In this document: positions 1-8,706 of the stretch, piece by piece
How positions within the stretch are numbered: position 1 is the stretch's first letter
Layout: every line of letters starts with the position of its first letter
Assembly (NCBI RefSeq): GCF_001293685.1
Contig: NZ_BCAG01000006.1
Span: 1-64,000 of the forward strand
DNA length: 64,000 nt
Direction: 5' to 3'
Origin: Desulfatitalea tepidiphila
Lineage (GTDB): Bacteria > Desulfobacterota > Desulfobacteria > Desulfobacterales > Desulfosarcinaceae
Program-made: the position numbers and the translations under genes
The notes under the pieces: model-generated
Told to the model about the DNA's origin: nothing
What the model saw: only the letters and a program-made list of their open reading frames with translations
Databases searched by the model: none

Positions 1-142
1 AACCGACGCTTGCCCAGGTGATGTCCGGTTGCTTCGCGTCCGCTTCGAGCTTGCCGCGAATGCCCTCGATCAGCCGGGCGATATTCTCCTGCTTTTCTCG
101 GTACGCCTTGAGTGCCTGCTGGCGGTTTCTGTCGTAGGTCAT
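1..142 (-). CDS. Partial small phage protein, runs off the left edge
   Basis: The minus strand reads open from an ATG at 142 to the window edge, starting MTYDRNRQQALKAYREK and continuing as a charged, probably helical protein of at least 47 residues. An AGG-rich ribosome site (GGAGG) sits 7 bases before the ATG, which supports a real start. It is divergent from the late operon that begins at 282, so the gap between them probably holds promoters for both directions. The family is not recognised. It may be the last seen gene of a minus-strand early or regulatory block; that is inference. Confidence 0.6.
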   Translation of the reverse strand, partial: MTYDRNRQQALKAYREKQENIARLIEGIRGKLEADAKQPDITWASVG

Positions 143-171
143 GGCCTGCCTCCGGTTCCGTTTTCGTGGAT

Positions 172-186
172 GCGGGACCATCCCGC
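172..186. promoter_or_regulatory. Inverted repeat in divergent intergenic gap
   Basis: GCGGGA-CCA-TCCCGC is a perfect 6-bp inverted repeat, and the outer bases GGATG and CATCC add an imperfect extension. It lies between the divergent genes starting at 142 (minus) and 282 (plus). The position fits an operator or short RNA hairpin. No convincing sigma70 promoter pair is visible; a weak TTGGAA with 17-base spacer to ATCTTT lies at about 214-242. Confidence 0.35.
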
Positions 187-281
187 GTCACATCCAATGA
201 CGCTTCTATTTCGTTGGAAATCAAGTGTTTGCAGAGATCTTTCTGCATGTGCCCCAAACCCATAACCCAAAGGAGAACAAC

Positions 282-554
282 ATGTTGAAGAAGACCCTCG
301 AATGGACCATCCCGCTGGCGCTGGCCGGGATCATGACCGGCTGCGCAACCTACCGGCCTCCGGCCCAGATCCAGTCGGCGGTGGCCACCGTCAACCGCCA
401 CACGCCCGAGTACGTGACCGAGGCCAACAAGGCGCTGCGCGAGGTCGGCCACCCGGATGCCGAGCGCCTGACCGGAGTCGGTCTGCGCCTGCAGAACGCC
501 GTGGACGCCCTTGACCAGTGGGCCAACGGCGCGAACCAGGAGGCAGGCCAATGA
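282..554 (+). CDS. Small phage lipoprotein
   Basis: 90-aa protein. It begins with a short positively charged segment and a hydrophobic stretch (residues about 8-19), followed by a lipobox-like IMTGC with the candidate lipidated Cys at about residue 20, so it is probably an outer- or inner-membrane lipoprotein. The remainder is soluble and helical. The ATG at 282 is chosen because AAAGGAG precedes it by the right distance; upstream in-frame starts would spoil the signal peptide. The stop overlaps the next start (ATGA). Small lipoproteins beside terminase genes are often lysis (Rz1-like) or superinfection proteins; the exact role here is not shown. Confidence 0.65.
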   Translation: MLKKTLEWTIPLALAGIMTGCATYRPPAQIQSAVATVNRHTPEYVTEANKALREVGHPDAERLTGVGLRLQNAVDALDQWANGANQEAGQ

Positions 555-829
555 AAGAGATTCTTCAGGAGAACAGCGATGCCGTTCGCCAGGCCGGTGA
601 GGCCCTGGTTGAAATCGGCACCGAGCTGGCGGCGGGACGGATCGAGAACGCACTCGGCCGTCTGGAAGCGGCCCAGCAGCAGTACAAAGCCTGGGCGGAG
701 TTGGACCAGGCCATCATCGACATTCAGGAGGCTGTCCACGACAGGAAGAACACTCTGGCCGTGCAGCAGATCCTGACGGAATTGGTGGGCACCATCCTCG
801 GCAGCGCCTTGAGGACGGGAATGCACTGA
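551..829 (+). CDS. Small helical protein upstream of terminase
   Basis: 92-aa acidic, Gln/Glu/Ala-rich, predicted all-helical protein starting MKEILQENSDAVRQ. It overlaps the lipoprotein gene by 4 bases and the terminase start by 1 base (TGATGG), so the three genes are translationally coupled. Position directly before the large terminase is where a small terminase subunit is often found, but I see no DNA-binding motif, so that role is only a possibility. It could equally be a second lysis-associated protein paired with the lipoprotein. Confidence 0.55.
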   Translation: MKEILQENSDAVRQAGEALVEIGTELAAGRIENALGRLEAAQQQYKAWAELDQAIIDIQEAVHDRKNTLAVQQILTELVGTILGSALRTGMH

Positions 830-2352
830 TGGCGGTAACCGACAAGGAGCGCAAACTTGCGGCGACCCTGAGCGATCCCGTGTTGTGGGGGCAAGCCTAC
901 CTCTACAACCGGGATGGCTCAGGCCGCGACTACTGGCCGCATCAGGTGGAGGACCTGCGCTGCCCGGCCAAAAACATCATCCACCTCGACGGCCGGGACG
1001 TGGGCAAGTCCATCGTGCTCTCGACCGACGCGCTCCATTACGCCTTCACCACCCGGGGCGGCCAAGGCCTCGTCGCGGCTCCGCACCAGGGCCACCTCGA
1101 TACCATCATCGAGGAGATCGAGTTCCAGCTCGACACCAACCCCGATCTGATGAACAGCATTGCCCTGACCAAGTACGGCAAGCCCAAGATCCACCGCAAA
1201 CCCTATTTCCGGCTGGAGTTCACCAACGGTTCGGTGCTCTATTTCCGCCCGGCCGGGGCCTATGGCGACGCCTTTCGTTCGTTGCACGTGGGCCGCGTCT
1301 GGGTCGATGAAGGAGCCTGGCTGACCGAACGGGCCTGGAAGGCGCTGCGCCAGTGCCTCAAGGTCGGGGGGACGCTACGCATCTACTCAACGCCCAACGG
1401 CCTGCGCGACACCACCTATTACCGGCTCACCTCGTCGGATCAGTTCCATGTGTTCCGCTGGCCGTCATGGCTCAACCCCCTGTGGACCGAGGATCGCGAG
1501 GCCGAACTGCTGGAGTTCTACGGCGGCCGCGACAGCTCCGGCTGGCAGCACGAGGTGGCCGGTGAACACGGCAAGCCCTCCTATGGGGCCTTCAATGTCG
1601 AGCAGTTCAACCTCTGTCGGCAGGATCTGCTGGAGTATCAGAAGATCGTCATCACCGATTCCGAGATGCGCGACTGCGACACCGAGGAAGCGGCCCACGA
1701 CCGTCTGGAGATGCTGCTCAACCTCACGCCCCGCAGCGGTCAGTTCTGGGTCGGCGGCGACCTGGGCTACACCAACGATCCCACCGAGATCGTTGTATTC
1801 CAGGAGATGGAGATCGGCGAGCGGACGTTGCTGAAGATGATCCTGCGCGTTCATCTCGAACACGTTTCCTATCCGCACATCGCCCAGATCATCGCGCTGC
1901 TGGAGCGTTACTACACCCCGGCGGGCATCGGTGTGGACAACGGTGGAAACGGTCTGGCGGTGGTTCAGGAATTGCTCACCCTGGACAAGTACAAAGGGCT
2001 GGAGCTGGAAGGCAGGCTCAAGGGATACGACTTCGGCGGCATGACCCGGCTGGCGGTGCGGGACGGCAAGGAAATCAAGAAGCGAACCAAGGAGCTGATG
2101 ACCAGCCTCATCAACGGAGCCCTGCAGCGCAAGCAGCTCATTTTCCCCTCGGACGACCTGGAGGTGGAAGACCAGTTCACCACCCACACCTACACCCTGC
2201 GGGACGGCAAGATCATCTATTCCAAGGGCAACGACCACATCATCGACGCGGTGCGCTGCGCCATGCTGATCCGGGAAGAAGGCAACCTCGACCCGGTCGG
2301 CGAAGAAGTGGTTTCGCTCAAGCCGGTCCTCACCAATCCGATTTTTATCTGA
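829..2352 (+). CDS. Terminase large subunit
   Basis: 507-aa packaging motor: an ATPase that pumps phage DNA into proheads plus a nuclease that cuts the concatemer. The N-terminal half has a Walker-A-like DGRDVGKS (about residues 54-61), a deviant form with Asp-Val where many ATPases have Gly or Ser, and a Walker B stretch VWVDEGAW near residue 155-162. The C-terminal half has the RNase-H-fold nuclease start GGDLGYTNDPTE (about residue 307) and a later DNGGNG and HIIDAVRC acidic segment. Length is normal for the family. It is the first large gene of the head module, followed by a 256-base gap before the portal gene. Confidence 0.9.
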   Translation: MAVTDKERKLAATLSDPVLWGQAYLYNRDGSGRDYWPHQVEDLRCPAKNIIHLDGRDVGKSIVLSTDALHYAFTTRGGQGLVAAPHQGHLDTIIEEIEFQLDTNPDLMNSIALTKYGKPKIHRKPYFRLEFTNGSVLYFRPAGAYGDAFRSLHVGRVWVDEGAWLTERAWKALRQCLKVGGTLRIYSTPNGLRDTTYYRLTSSDQFHVFRWPSWLNPLWTEDREAELLEFYGGRDSSGWQHEVAGEHGKPSYGAFNVEQFNLCRQDLLEYQKIVITDSEMRDCDTEEAAHDRLEMLLNLTPRSGQFWVGGDLGYTNDPTEIVVFQEMEIGERTLLKMILRVHLEHVSYPHIAQIIALLERYYTPAGIGVDNGGNGLAVVQELLTLDKYKGLELEGRLKGYDFGGMTRLAVRDGKEIKKRTKELMTSLINGALQRKQLIFPSDDLEVEDQFTTHTYTLRDGKIIYSKGNDHIIDAVRCAMLIREEGNLDPVGEEVVSLKPVLTNPIFI

Positions 2353-2436
2353 ACCAGACAAATCGCTACCAGTTATTCAGAAGTGGCAACAATACGTCTG
2401 AAAAATCGATACGAACCAGCTCTATCGCAAGTTGAT

Positions 2437-2476
2437 GCAAAACCTCTTCACTTAGGAACAAGTGCAGAGGTTTCGC
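2437..2476. repeat. Strong inverted repeat between terminase and portal
   Basis: An 18-base arm (TGCAAAACCTCTTCACTT) is separated by AGGAAC from a near-perfect reverse complement (AAGTGCAGAGGTTTCGCA), with two mismatches. The 2353-2450 stretch is more AT-rich than its surroundings. There is no T-run after the stem, so it does not look like a standard intrinsic terminator. It could be an RNA hairpin that separates terminase from portal transcripts or a protein-binding palindrome. No gene is seen in 2353-2608. Confidence 0.6.
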
Positions 2477-2502
2477 ATATTGACCACCCGCCAGACTCAT
2501 CC

Positions 2503-2534
2503 TCCGACGCTTTCCACCCCTCTCCGGTAAGTAA
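2503..2534 (+). promoter_or_regulatory. Phage intergenic element, copy 1 (before portal)
   Basis: TCCGAC, then 15 bases, then CCGGTAAGTAA. It is the first of five intergenic copies with the same spacing (others at 9581, 14988, 23429 and 30404). This copy is the most divergent in the spacer. It is followed by a short GGCCC-ACAC-GGGCC hairpin and then the GTG start of the portal gene at 2609. Probable phage late promoter or operator; function is inferred from position and repetition only. Confidence 0.7.
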
Positions 2535-2608
2535 CCGGCATCGAGCCGGGTTCGGCCCACACGGGCCGGATGTGCGGCTGTCATGGCCGAAACTACCGAG
2601 AGGATCAC

Positions 2609-4117
2609 GTGGAAAGCACCGCTCATCAAGACGAACAACCCGAAAGCCTGGACACCACCGGCTTTGTCATCGCGCCGTTGGCCGCTGCGGCCGCGCTCGA
2701 CTCGGCAGCCTTCAGCAAGGTGAACGCCGCCGAAGCGATTCCGGCCACCTGGGAAGAACGCGCCCGCAAGGCCTGGGAATACTACGTCGAGGAGCCGCTG
2801 GTGAAGAACTGCGTCAACTCCTGGCGCACCTTCGCCGTGGGCGACGAGATCAAAATCACCAGCGATGACGAGAACCTAAAGGAGCAGGCCCTGGAGGCCG
2901 CCTGGCGGCTGAACGTCTCGCAGTTCATCAAGGACATGGTTCTTCAGCTTCTGGTGAAAGGTGACGCCATCGGCTTCAAGCGCTTCACCAAGTCCGGCCA
3001 GGACATCGAGGAGCTAGTCTGTGTCAACCCGGTTTCGGTCAAGGTCAAATACGCCCAGGGCGAACTGATCGAGGCCCGGCAATTTCCCGAGGACACACCC
3101 GGCGGCGGCGAATCCATTCCGCTGCCCGTCGAGCAGGTGGTCCACCTTAAATGGGACGCACCGGCCTTCTCGCCCCGGGGCAACTCCCTCGTGCTTCCCG
3201 CCTTTCAAGCCATCGAACTGCTGCGCGACTACCGCCGGGCCGAACAGGCCATCGCCAAGCGCTGGGCCACGCCGTTCCGCCTGCTCAAGGTGGGCGGCGC
3301 GTTCGGCCAGAAGATGGTGATGCCGGACCAGCGGATGCTCGAACAGGTCCGCGACATGGTCAACAAGATGGACATGAAAAGCGGCCTGGTGGTCCCGTTC
3401 TACGTCAGCGTCGAGACCCACGGCACCGACGGACAGGTCCTCAACGTCGAGGACAAGGTCAAGGAGGTGAAGGAAGACATCGTGGTGGCTCTGGGGCTGT
3501 CACGCTCGCTGGTGACCGGCGACGGTCCGAATTTCGCCACCGCCTCGGTGAGCATGCAGAAGATGATGGTCATGATCCGCGAGATCAAACAGGCCGCACG
3601 CAAGCTCCTCGACTGGGTGTTCGACGACTGGATGGAACTGAACGGCCATGGCGACAAGAGCATCCAGTTCATCTTCAACGACCTCGATCCCAGCGACGCG
3701 GTCGATTTCAAAAAGCTCCTCATCGAACTCTACGACCGCAAGCTCATCAGCCGCTCCAGCCTTCAGCTCAAGATGGACCTGGACCCGGACATCGAGGCAG
3801 CCAACCGCGAGACCGAACGCAAACAGATCGACCTGATGGACGAGAAGCAGGTGAAGCCGGTGGTGGATATGGTGGTCTCCGGCATCCTCAGCGTGCCTCG
3901 CGCCCGGAAGATGCTCGGGATTCCGGCCGAGGATGATGAACCCACGGCGGAGGCGGCATTAGTCTGGTCGGGCGACCTGGAGTCCACCGGCATTGCTGCC
4001 GTGTGCGACGAGTGCAGCCACTTCATTGCTGACACCAACCACTGCCGGGTCCACAACAGCGAGCGCACCTTCGACGCCCCGGCCTGTCGTTTCATCGACC
4101 GCCGGGAGCCCCGCTGA
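2609..4117 (+). CDS. Portal protein with C-terminal Cys cluster
   Basis: 502-aa portal, forming the dodecameric ring at the head vertex through which DNA passes and to which the tail joins. It has the usual alpha/beta portal body with a long central helical region (IKQAARKLLDWVFDDWMELNG) and normal length. The GTG at 2609 is chosen because GAGAGG precedes it; an upstream in-frame ATG at 2570 lacks a good ribosome site. The last about 35 residues carry C-x2-C-x9-C-x13-C, a possible zinc- or iron-sulfur-binding cluster that I do not know from ordinary portals. The stop overlaps the MuF gene start (TGATG). Confidence 0.85.
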   Translation: MESTAHQDEQPESLDTTGFVIAPLAAAAALDSAAFSKVNAAEAIPATWEERARKAWEYYVEEPLVKNCVNSWRTFAVGDEIKITSDDENLKEQALEAAWRLNVSQFIKDMVLQLLVKGDAIGFKRFTKSGQDIEELVCVNPVSVKVKYAQGELIEARQFPEDTPGGGESIPLPVEQVVHLKWDAPAFSPRGNSLVLPAFQAIELLRDYRRAEQAIAKRWATPFRLLKVGGAFGQKMVMPDQRMLEQVRDMVNKMDMKSGLVVPFYVSVETHGTDGQVLNVEDKVKEVKEDIVVALGLSRSLVTGDGPNFATASVSMQKMMVMIREIKQAARKLLDWVFDDWMELNGHGDKSIQFIFNDLDPSDAVDFKKLLIELYDRKLISRSSLQLKMDLDPDIEAANRETERKQIDLMDEKQVKPVVDMVVSGILSVPRARKMLGIPAEDDEPTAEAALVWSGDLESTGIAAVCDECSHFIADTNHCRVHNSERTFDAPACRFIDRREPR

Positions 4118-7100
4118 TGCCGTCGGACCTCAAGCAACGCATCCAGGCGGCCACACTGAAGAGTCTGACGGCCCGCAACCGCTACAACGACCAGGTCACG
4201 GCCCAGCTCACCCAGGCGCTGAAACAGGCCGAAGACGAGGTCGCCCGCGCCATCCTCCAGTACCGCTCTCTCGGCTCCCTGCCGGACAACAAGCTCGCCG
4301 CTCTCAAGGGGCTGGAAAAGCTCCAGCTCGAACTCGACGACACCATGAAGCGGCTCAAACGGGAGCAGACCCTGGTCTTTCGCAAGACGACCAAGGACTC
4401 CTTCAAACTCGGCATCCAACAGGGAATTGGAGAGCTCGCCGACGCGGCGCTGCCGTTCTACGCTGACCTGAAGCCCGAGGGCATCGACAAGTTGGCCACC
4501 AAGGTGTTCACCATCGTCGACACCAACGCCCTCGACTTCATGGCGCAGTACAACCTCACACTCGCCGGTGACGTCCACCGCGAACTCGCAGACGGCATCA
4601 AGCGCACCATCCTGAACGGCGTCGCCACGGGCAAGGGAGCCGACGACATCGTCCGGGACATGGGCAAGGTGATCATCGACAAGGACTCCTTTCGCCAGGC
4701 CGGAAGCCGGGTGTTCAGCAAGGCGCAGTACCGCATGGAGATGATCGCCCGCACTGAGGTCCTCCGCGCCCACAACATGGGCAGGCTCAAGTTCCACGAG
4801 CGTGTCGGCATCCAGAAACTGGAATGGCTGGCCATGGAGGACGAGCGCATGTGCCCGGTCTGCGGCGGCCTGGACGGCAAGACCTTTCCCATCGACAAGT
4901 TCCCCCAGCAACCCGCGCATCCGCACTGCCGCTGCACCAATATCGTGGCGTGGCCGATGACCGTCTGCGGCAGCGAGATGGTCGCCAAGGCCGCAGCCCA
5001 GGCATCGCAGGGGGACGCCTGCATTCTCCCGCCCCATGTGCTGGAAGGCATGGCCGACGCCCAGGCCAAGGAGAACGCCAAGCTCAAGAGCGCCTTTGAA
5101 AACGGCGACATCGCCGACCTCGGCTCGCTGACGGTTAAACAGCTCCAGACCCTGGCGAAGCAGAACGGCGTGGCCATTGCCCGGACCAAGGCCGATTTCA
5201 TCAAGCTGCTCGACCTGGCCGAACCCGGGATCGATCACGGTGACCTGGCCGGAGCGGCGCTCAGCGCCAAGCTCAAGGAACACAAGATCGGCCTGCTGCG
5301 GACCAAGGAAGAACTGGTCGAGCTGCTCGGACTGAAACAGGCGGAACTCAAACAGGCCAAGCTGCTCGCCGCCCAGATGGCGAAGATCCCTCCCGCCGAG
5401 GGGCTGGAGGGCATGACCGCCCAGCAGCTCAAGGAGATGGCGAAGGAGAACGGCATCTCCCTCAACATGACCAAACAGGAGACCATCGAGCTGTTGGACA
5501 AGCTGGAACCCGGCGTGGACCACAGCGGCCTGATGGGCAAGGAACTCGCGGCGGCCAAACAGAAGCACGGCATTGGCATCCTCAAGAACAAGCAGCAGCT
5601 CGTCGAGGCGCTGCAGAAGAAGGCCGGTGCCGACATGGCCGAGTCGGTCAAGAAAAAGGCGGTCGACGAGGCCAAGCTGAAGCTGATTCTGAAACAGAAA
5701 ACGGCCCTCGAAGACGCCGCCAAGGCCGTCGTCGTTCCCGACACGCCGAGCAGCTACAAGGATTTCCTCGACGCGATTGCCAAGGCGGAACAGGCGGTTT
5801 CCGGCGGCACAGATCTGCCCCAGGAGCTGCTCGCGGCCCACAGCAAGGAAATCGCCCTCAAAAAACAGCTCTTCCAGGATCAGGTCGGCAAACTGAAATC
5901 GGCGGAGCTCAAGACGCTCGCCAAGGAGACCAAGGTCCAGTATTGGCAGTGGGCCAACAAAGACGAGCTGACCACGCTCTTCACCGAGACCGATCCCGCG
6001 AAAATCAAAGCGGTTCAGGCCAGCATCGACACCAAGCACGCAGCCTGGGCCGAAAAGCATGGCGGCAAAAAGAAAACCGCTCCGGCCAAGCCCGCCACGC
6101 CGAAGAAAGAGCCACCGAAACCGGCTCCGCAGCCGATCCCGGTCAAGCCGCCCGAGCCCAAGATCGGCAAGAAAGGCGCGGAGTTCGCCACCGTCGATAC
6201 CGCGTGGCAGCAGAAGGGTCTGTCTTCGAAATTCAAGAAATCCGGCAAGGCCGCTGTCGGCGGCGCACACGAAAAGGAATTCTGGACCGATGAGAACGGC
6301 GACAAATGGCTGTTCAAGCCCATTGGCCGCAAGGACGATGAGTTCATCGCCTTCGGAGAGGAAGCCGCCTACAAGATCGGCCGCCTGATCGACCCCCATT
6401 CCATCGAGGTGCACACCATCCAATTGAATGGCCGCACCGGCTCCATCCAGAAATGGCGCACCGATCTGCGGGAAGACTTCGATTTTCGCAACATCCTGCC
6501 CCAGGATCTGACCACCATCGAACTGGAGCAGATCCAGCGCGAGCATGTGGTCGACTGGCTGATCGCCAATCACGACGGACATTCCAAGCAGTTCATCCGT
6601 GCCCGGGACGGTCGCGTCTACGGAATCGACAAAGGCCAGGCCTTCAAGTTTCTGGGCCAGGACAAGCTCTCGCTCGACTATCACCCCAACGGCGTCTGCG
6701 GCGAGGAAGAGCCGTTTTACAACAAGGTCTTCCGGGCGGCCAAGGAAGGGAAGGTACGGGTCGATCCGAACGCGACCCTTCGCTACATCCAGGAAGTCGA
6801 AAAGATCGCCGACGAGGATTACCTCGATCTGTTGCGGCCCTACGCCGAGGGACGGTTCGCCAAGGACCCGGCCGGGCTGCGGCATTTCTACGACCTGGCC
6901 CTGGAGCGAAAACACAATCTCCGGCGGGACTTCGAGGGCTATTACGCCGATGTGCTGGGGGATCGGGGTTTCCGCTTCGACAAGCTGAGTACCGCCACCG
7001 GCAAGAAAAAGCTGCTCTCCGCCGCCGAAGAGACCCTGGTCGAGGAGGCCCGCAAACTCGGCTGGCAGGGCAAGACGCTGCCCTTCGACAGCGGCGACGT

Positions 7101-8706
7101 GGAGGACCAAAACGCGCTGATCTTCACCGAGAGCTTCAAGGGGAAGAAGCGTACCGTGGTCAAGATGAAGATCCGGCCGGACACCGACCGCCGCATCGAC
7201 GAGGTGCTGCGCAGGTATGTGCAGACGGCGGCCGGGGAAAAGGGACAACCGCTGGTCGAAGACAGCTTCTATCCGACGATTCTGGACGCCGTCAAAAACG
7301 TCAACTTCCACGTGGGCGACGGCAAGTACAACCGGACCAAGATCGACAAGGCCCTGCGCCTGCGCAAGAAACTGGAGACTCTGCAGAAGAGCGCCGACCC
7401 CAAGGTCAAGGAGATGGCGGACCACTATCTGAAATGGGTGAAGGAGATTGAGGAGTCCGTCGATTGGGACCGGGCCACCAATGGCGTTTTCGAACAGTAT
7501 CTGCCCAAGCTCGACGCGCAGAAACCCAAGGAGAAACCGCCGTTCAAGGTGGAGCGCGGCAAGGTGACCCACACCAAGCGCAGGATCGGTTCCGGCACCA
7601 TCACTGTAGAGGCCGACGACATCGACAATCGGGCGCTGTTCAATCACAACTCCCGCATGCAGGACGGACACCAGTACACCGTCACCTTCGAGGACGGCAC
7701 CCGGGTCCGCTATCGCCCCTGGTCGGACACCAACCTCTATGCCCAGCGCGGCGAGCTGGAAATGATCCTGGAAGGCGACGCCACCCCCGGACGGGTCGAG
7801 GCGATGCTGGAAAAGCTCGAACAGCTCGGCATCGATACCCGGGTGGCCACGGCGGAAAACGCCGAGCAGATGTATCTCGAAAAGCTCGCCTACATCCGCA
7901 AGACCGACAAGAGCGCCGACTTCAAACGGCTGCAGAAATCCCTCGACGACCGCAACGCCACCACCACCGAGCGGGTTCAGGCTCTGCGCGGCTATTGGCA
8001 AAAGGAACTGGGTGTCCAGGACATCACCCAGCTTTCCGGGTACAACCCGCTGGGCGAATACCAGGCGGGCTTTCTGGACCGCGACGCCAAGGGCGGATAC
8101 CGGCACCAGTTCCGGTTCGACATCACCGAGGAGGACCTGGAAAAACAGATGAAGGGCTACTCGCTGGTCCACGATCTGACCAACGGCGAGAGCATGTCCG
8201 GCTTTATCGACTCGATCATGGAAAACAACGGAGCCATGGTCAGCACGGTCGAGAAGATGCGCATGGGCGTGGCTCCGGGCGGAATGTCCCCGGTGGCCGA
8301 CATGCAGACCGGTGGTGCGAGCTATTTCTTCACCCGAATCAAGAAGCAACCGGCCAGCGACGCCTCACCGGCCCTCTACTTCAAGAAACAGATGCTGCGG
8401 CGCATGGACGCCATCAGCTATGACCATGACGCCTACGGCAAGGTGATCGACGACTACGTGCAGCGCAACCGGGGAGCCAGCATCGATGATTGGAAGCGGT
8501 TCTCGCAACGCCATGGCAACGAAACCATCTTCAAATACTCGGTGACGCTGCTGGACAACATCGAGTTCATCGTGGCCAGAAGCGACAACGAACGCCGGGA
8601 GATCATCCAGAGTTTCACCCGGCGTGGCATCAAGAAACTGCCCGACGGGCGCAAGGTGGAGGACATCGTCCATACCTCGCAAAGCTGGAGCAAACGCAAA
8701 CAATGA
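4117..8706 (+). CDS. Giant MuF-type minor head protein with kinase-like domain
   Basis: 1,529 aa, far longer than the usual 250-450 aa Mu gpF/SPP1 gp7 minor head proteins. Order seen: N-terminal helical region; MuF domain around residues 200-285 with its hallmark CPVCGGLDGK and HPHCRC; three SAP/HeH-like repeats (about 335-370, 425-470, 590-625); a Lys/Pro linker (about 645-690); a HipA/phosphatidylinositol-kinase-like domain (about 700-900) with WLFKP, a catalytic-loop-like HVVDWLIANHDGH and GIDKGQAF; further unknown domains; and a conserved-looking C-terminal block after residue 1340. This is a polyvalent protein: MuF proteins are packaged in the head and can be ejected into the host, so the kinase is probably an injected effector (inference). 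It overlaps the portal stop and the next start. Confidence 0.8.
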   Translation: MPSDLKQRIQAATLKSLTARNRYNDQVTAQLTQALKQAEDEVARAILQYRSLGSLPDNKLAALKGLEKLQLELDDTMKRLKREQTLVFRKTTKDSFKLGIQQGIGELADAALPFYADLKPEGIDKLATKVFTIVDTNALDFMAQYNLTLAGDVHRELADGIKRTILNGVATGKGADDIVRDMGKVIIDKDSFRQAGSRVFSKAQYRMEMIARTEVLRAHNMGRLKFHERVGIQKLEWLAMEDERMCPVCGGLDGKTFPIDKFPQQPAHPHCRCTNIVAWPMTVCGSEMVAKAAAQASQGDACILPPHVLEGMADAQAKENAKLKSAFENGDIADLGSLTVKQLQTLAKQNGVAIARTKADFIKLLDLAEPGIDHGDLAGAALSAKLKEHKIGLLRTKEELVELLGLKQAELKQAKLLAAQMAKIPPAEGLEGMTAQQLKEMAKENGISLNMTKQETIELLDKLEPGVDHSGLMGKELAAAKQKHGIGILKNKQQLVEALQKKAGADMAESVKKKAVDEAKLKLILKQKTALEDAAKAVVVPDTPSSYKDFLDAIAKAEQAVSGGTDLPQELLAAHSKEIALKKQLFQDQVGKLKSAELKTLAKETKVQYWQWANKDELTTLFTETDPAKIKAVQASIDTKHAAWAEKHGGKKKTAPAKPATPKKEPPKPAPQPIPVKPPEPKIGKKGAEFATVDTAWQQKGLSSKFKKSGKAAVGGAHEKEFWTDENGDKWLFKPIGRKDDEFIAFGEEAAYKIGRLIDPHSIEVHTIQLNGRTGSIQKWRTDLREDFDFRNILPQDLTTIELEQIQREHVVDWLIANHDGHSKQFIRARDGRVYGIDKGQAFKFLGQDKLSLDYHPNGVCGEEEPFYNKVFRAAKEGKVRVDPNATLRYIQEVEKIADEDYLDLLRPYAEGRFAKDPAGLRHFYDLALERKHNLRRDFEGYYADVLGDRGFRFDKLSTATGKKKLLSAAEETLVEEARKLGWQGKTLPFDSGDVEDQNALIFTESFKGKKRTVVKMKIRPDTDRRIDEVLRRYVQTAAGEKGQPLVEDSFYPTILDAVKNVNFHVGDGKYNRTKIDKALRLRKKLETLQKSADPKVKEMADHYLKWVKEIEESVDWDRATNGVFEQYLPKLDAQKPKEKPPFKVERGKVTHTKRRIGSGTITVEADDIDNRALFNHNSRMQDGHQYTVTFEDGTRVRYRPWSDTNLYAQRGELEMILEGDATPGRVEAMLEKLEQLGIDTRVATAENAEQMYLEKLAYIRKTDKSADFKRLQKSLDDRNATTTERVQALRGYWQKELGVQDITQLSGYNPLGEYQAGFLDRDAKGGYRHQFRFDITEEDLEKQMKGYSLVHDLTNGESMSGFIDSIMENNGAMVSTVEKMRMGVAPGGMSPVADMQTGGASYFFTRIKKQPASDASPALYFKKQMLRRMDAISYDHDAYGKVIDDYVQRNRGASIDDWKRFSQRHGNETIFKYSVTLLDNIEFIVARSDNERREIIQSFTRRGIKKLPDGRKVEDIVHTSQSWSKRKQ

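Noticed and set aside
2526-2534. GGTAAGTAA resembling an intron 5' splice site
   Set aside because: It is only a resemblance to a eukaryotic donor. No interrupted gene, group I or II intron structure or acceptor is present; the flanking genes are complete.
3763-8349. Very long open frame on the minus strand opposite the MuF gene (and similar ones at 36834-39893, 16168-18573, 9708-12065)
   Set aside because: These are antisense shadows in GC-rich coding sequence. They have Leu/Val/Gly/His-rich low-complexity translations, no ribosome sites and no recognisable domains, while the + strand shows clear families.
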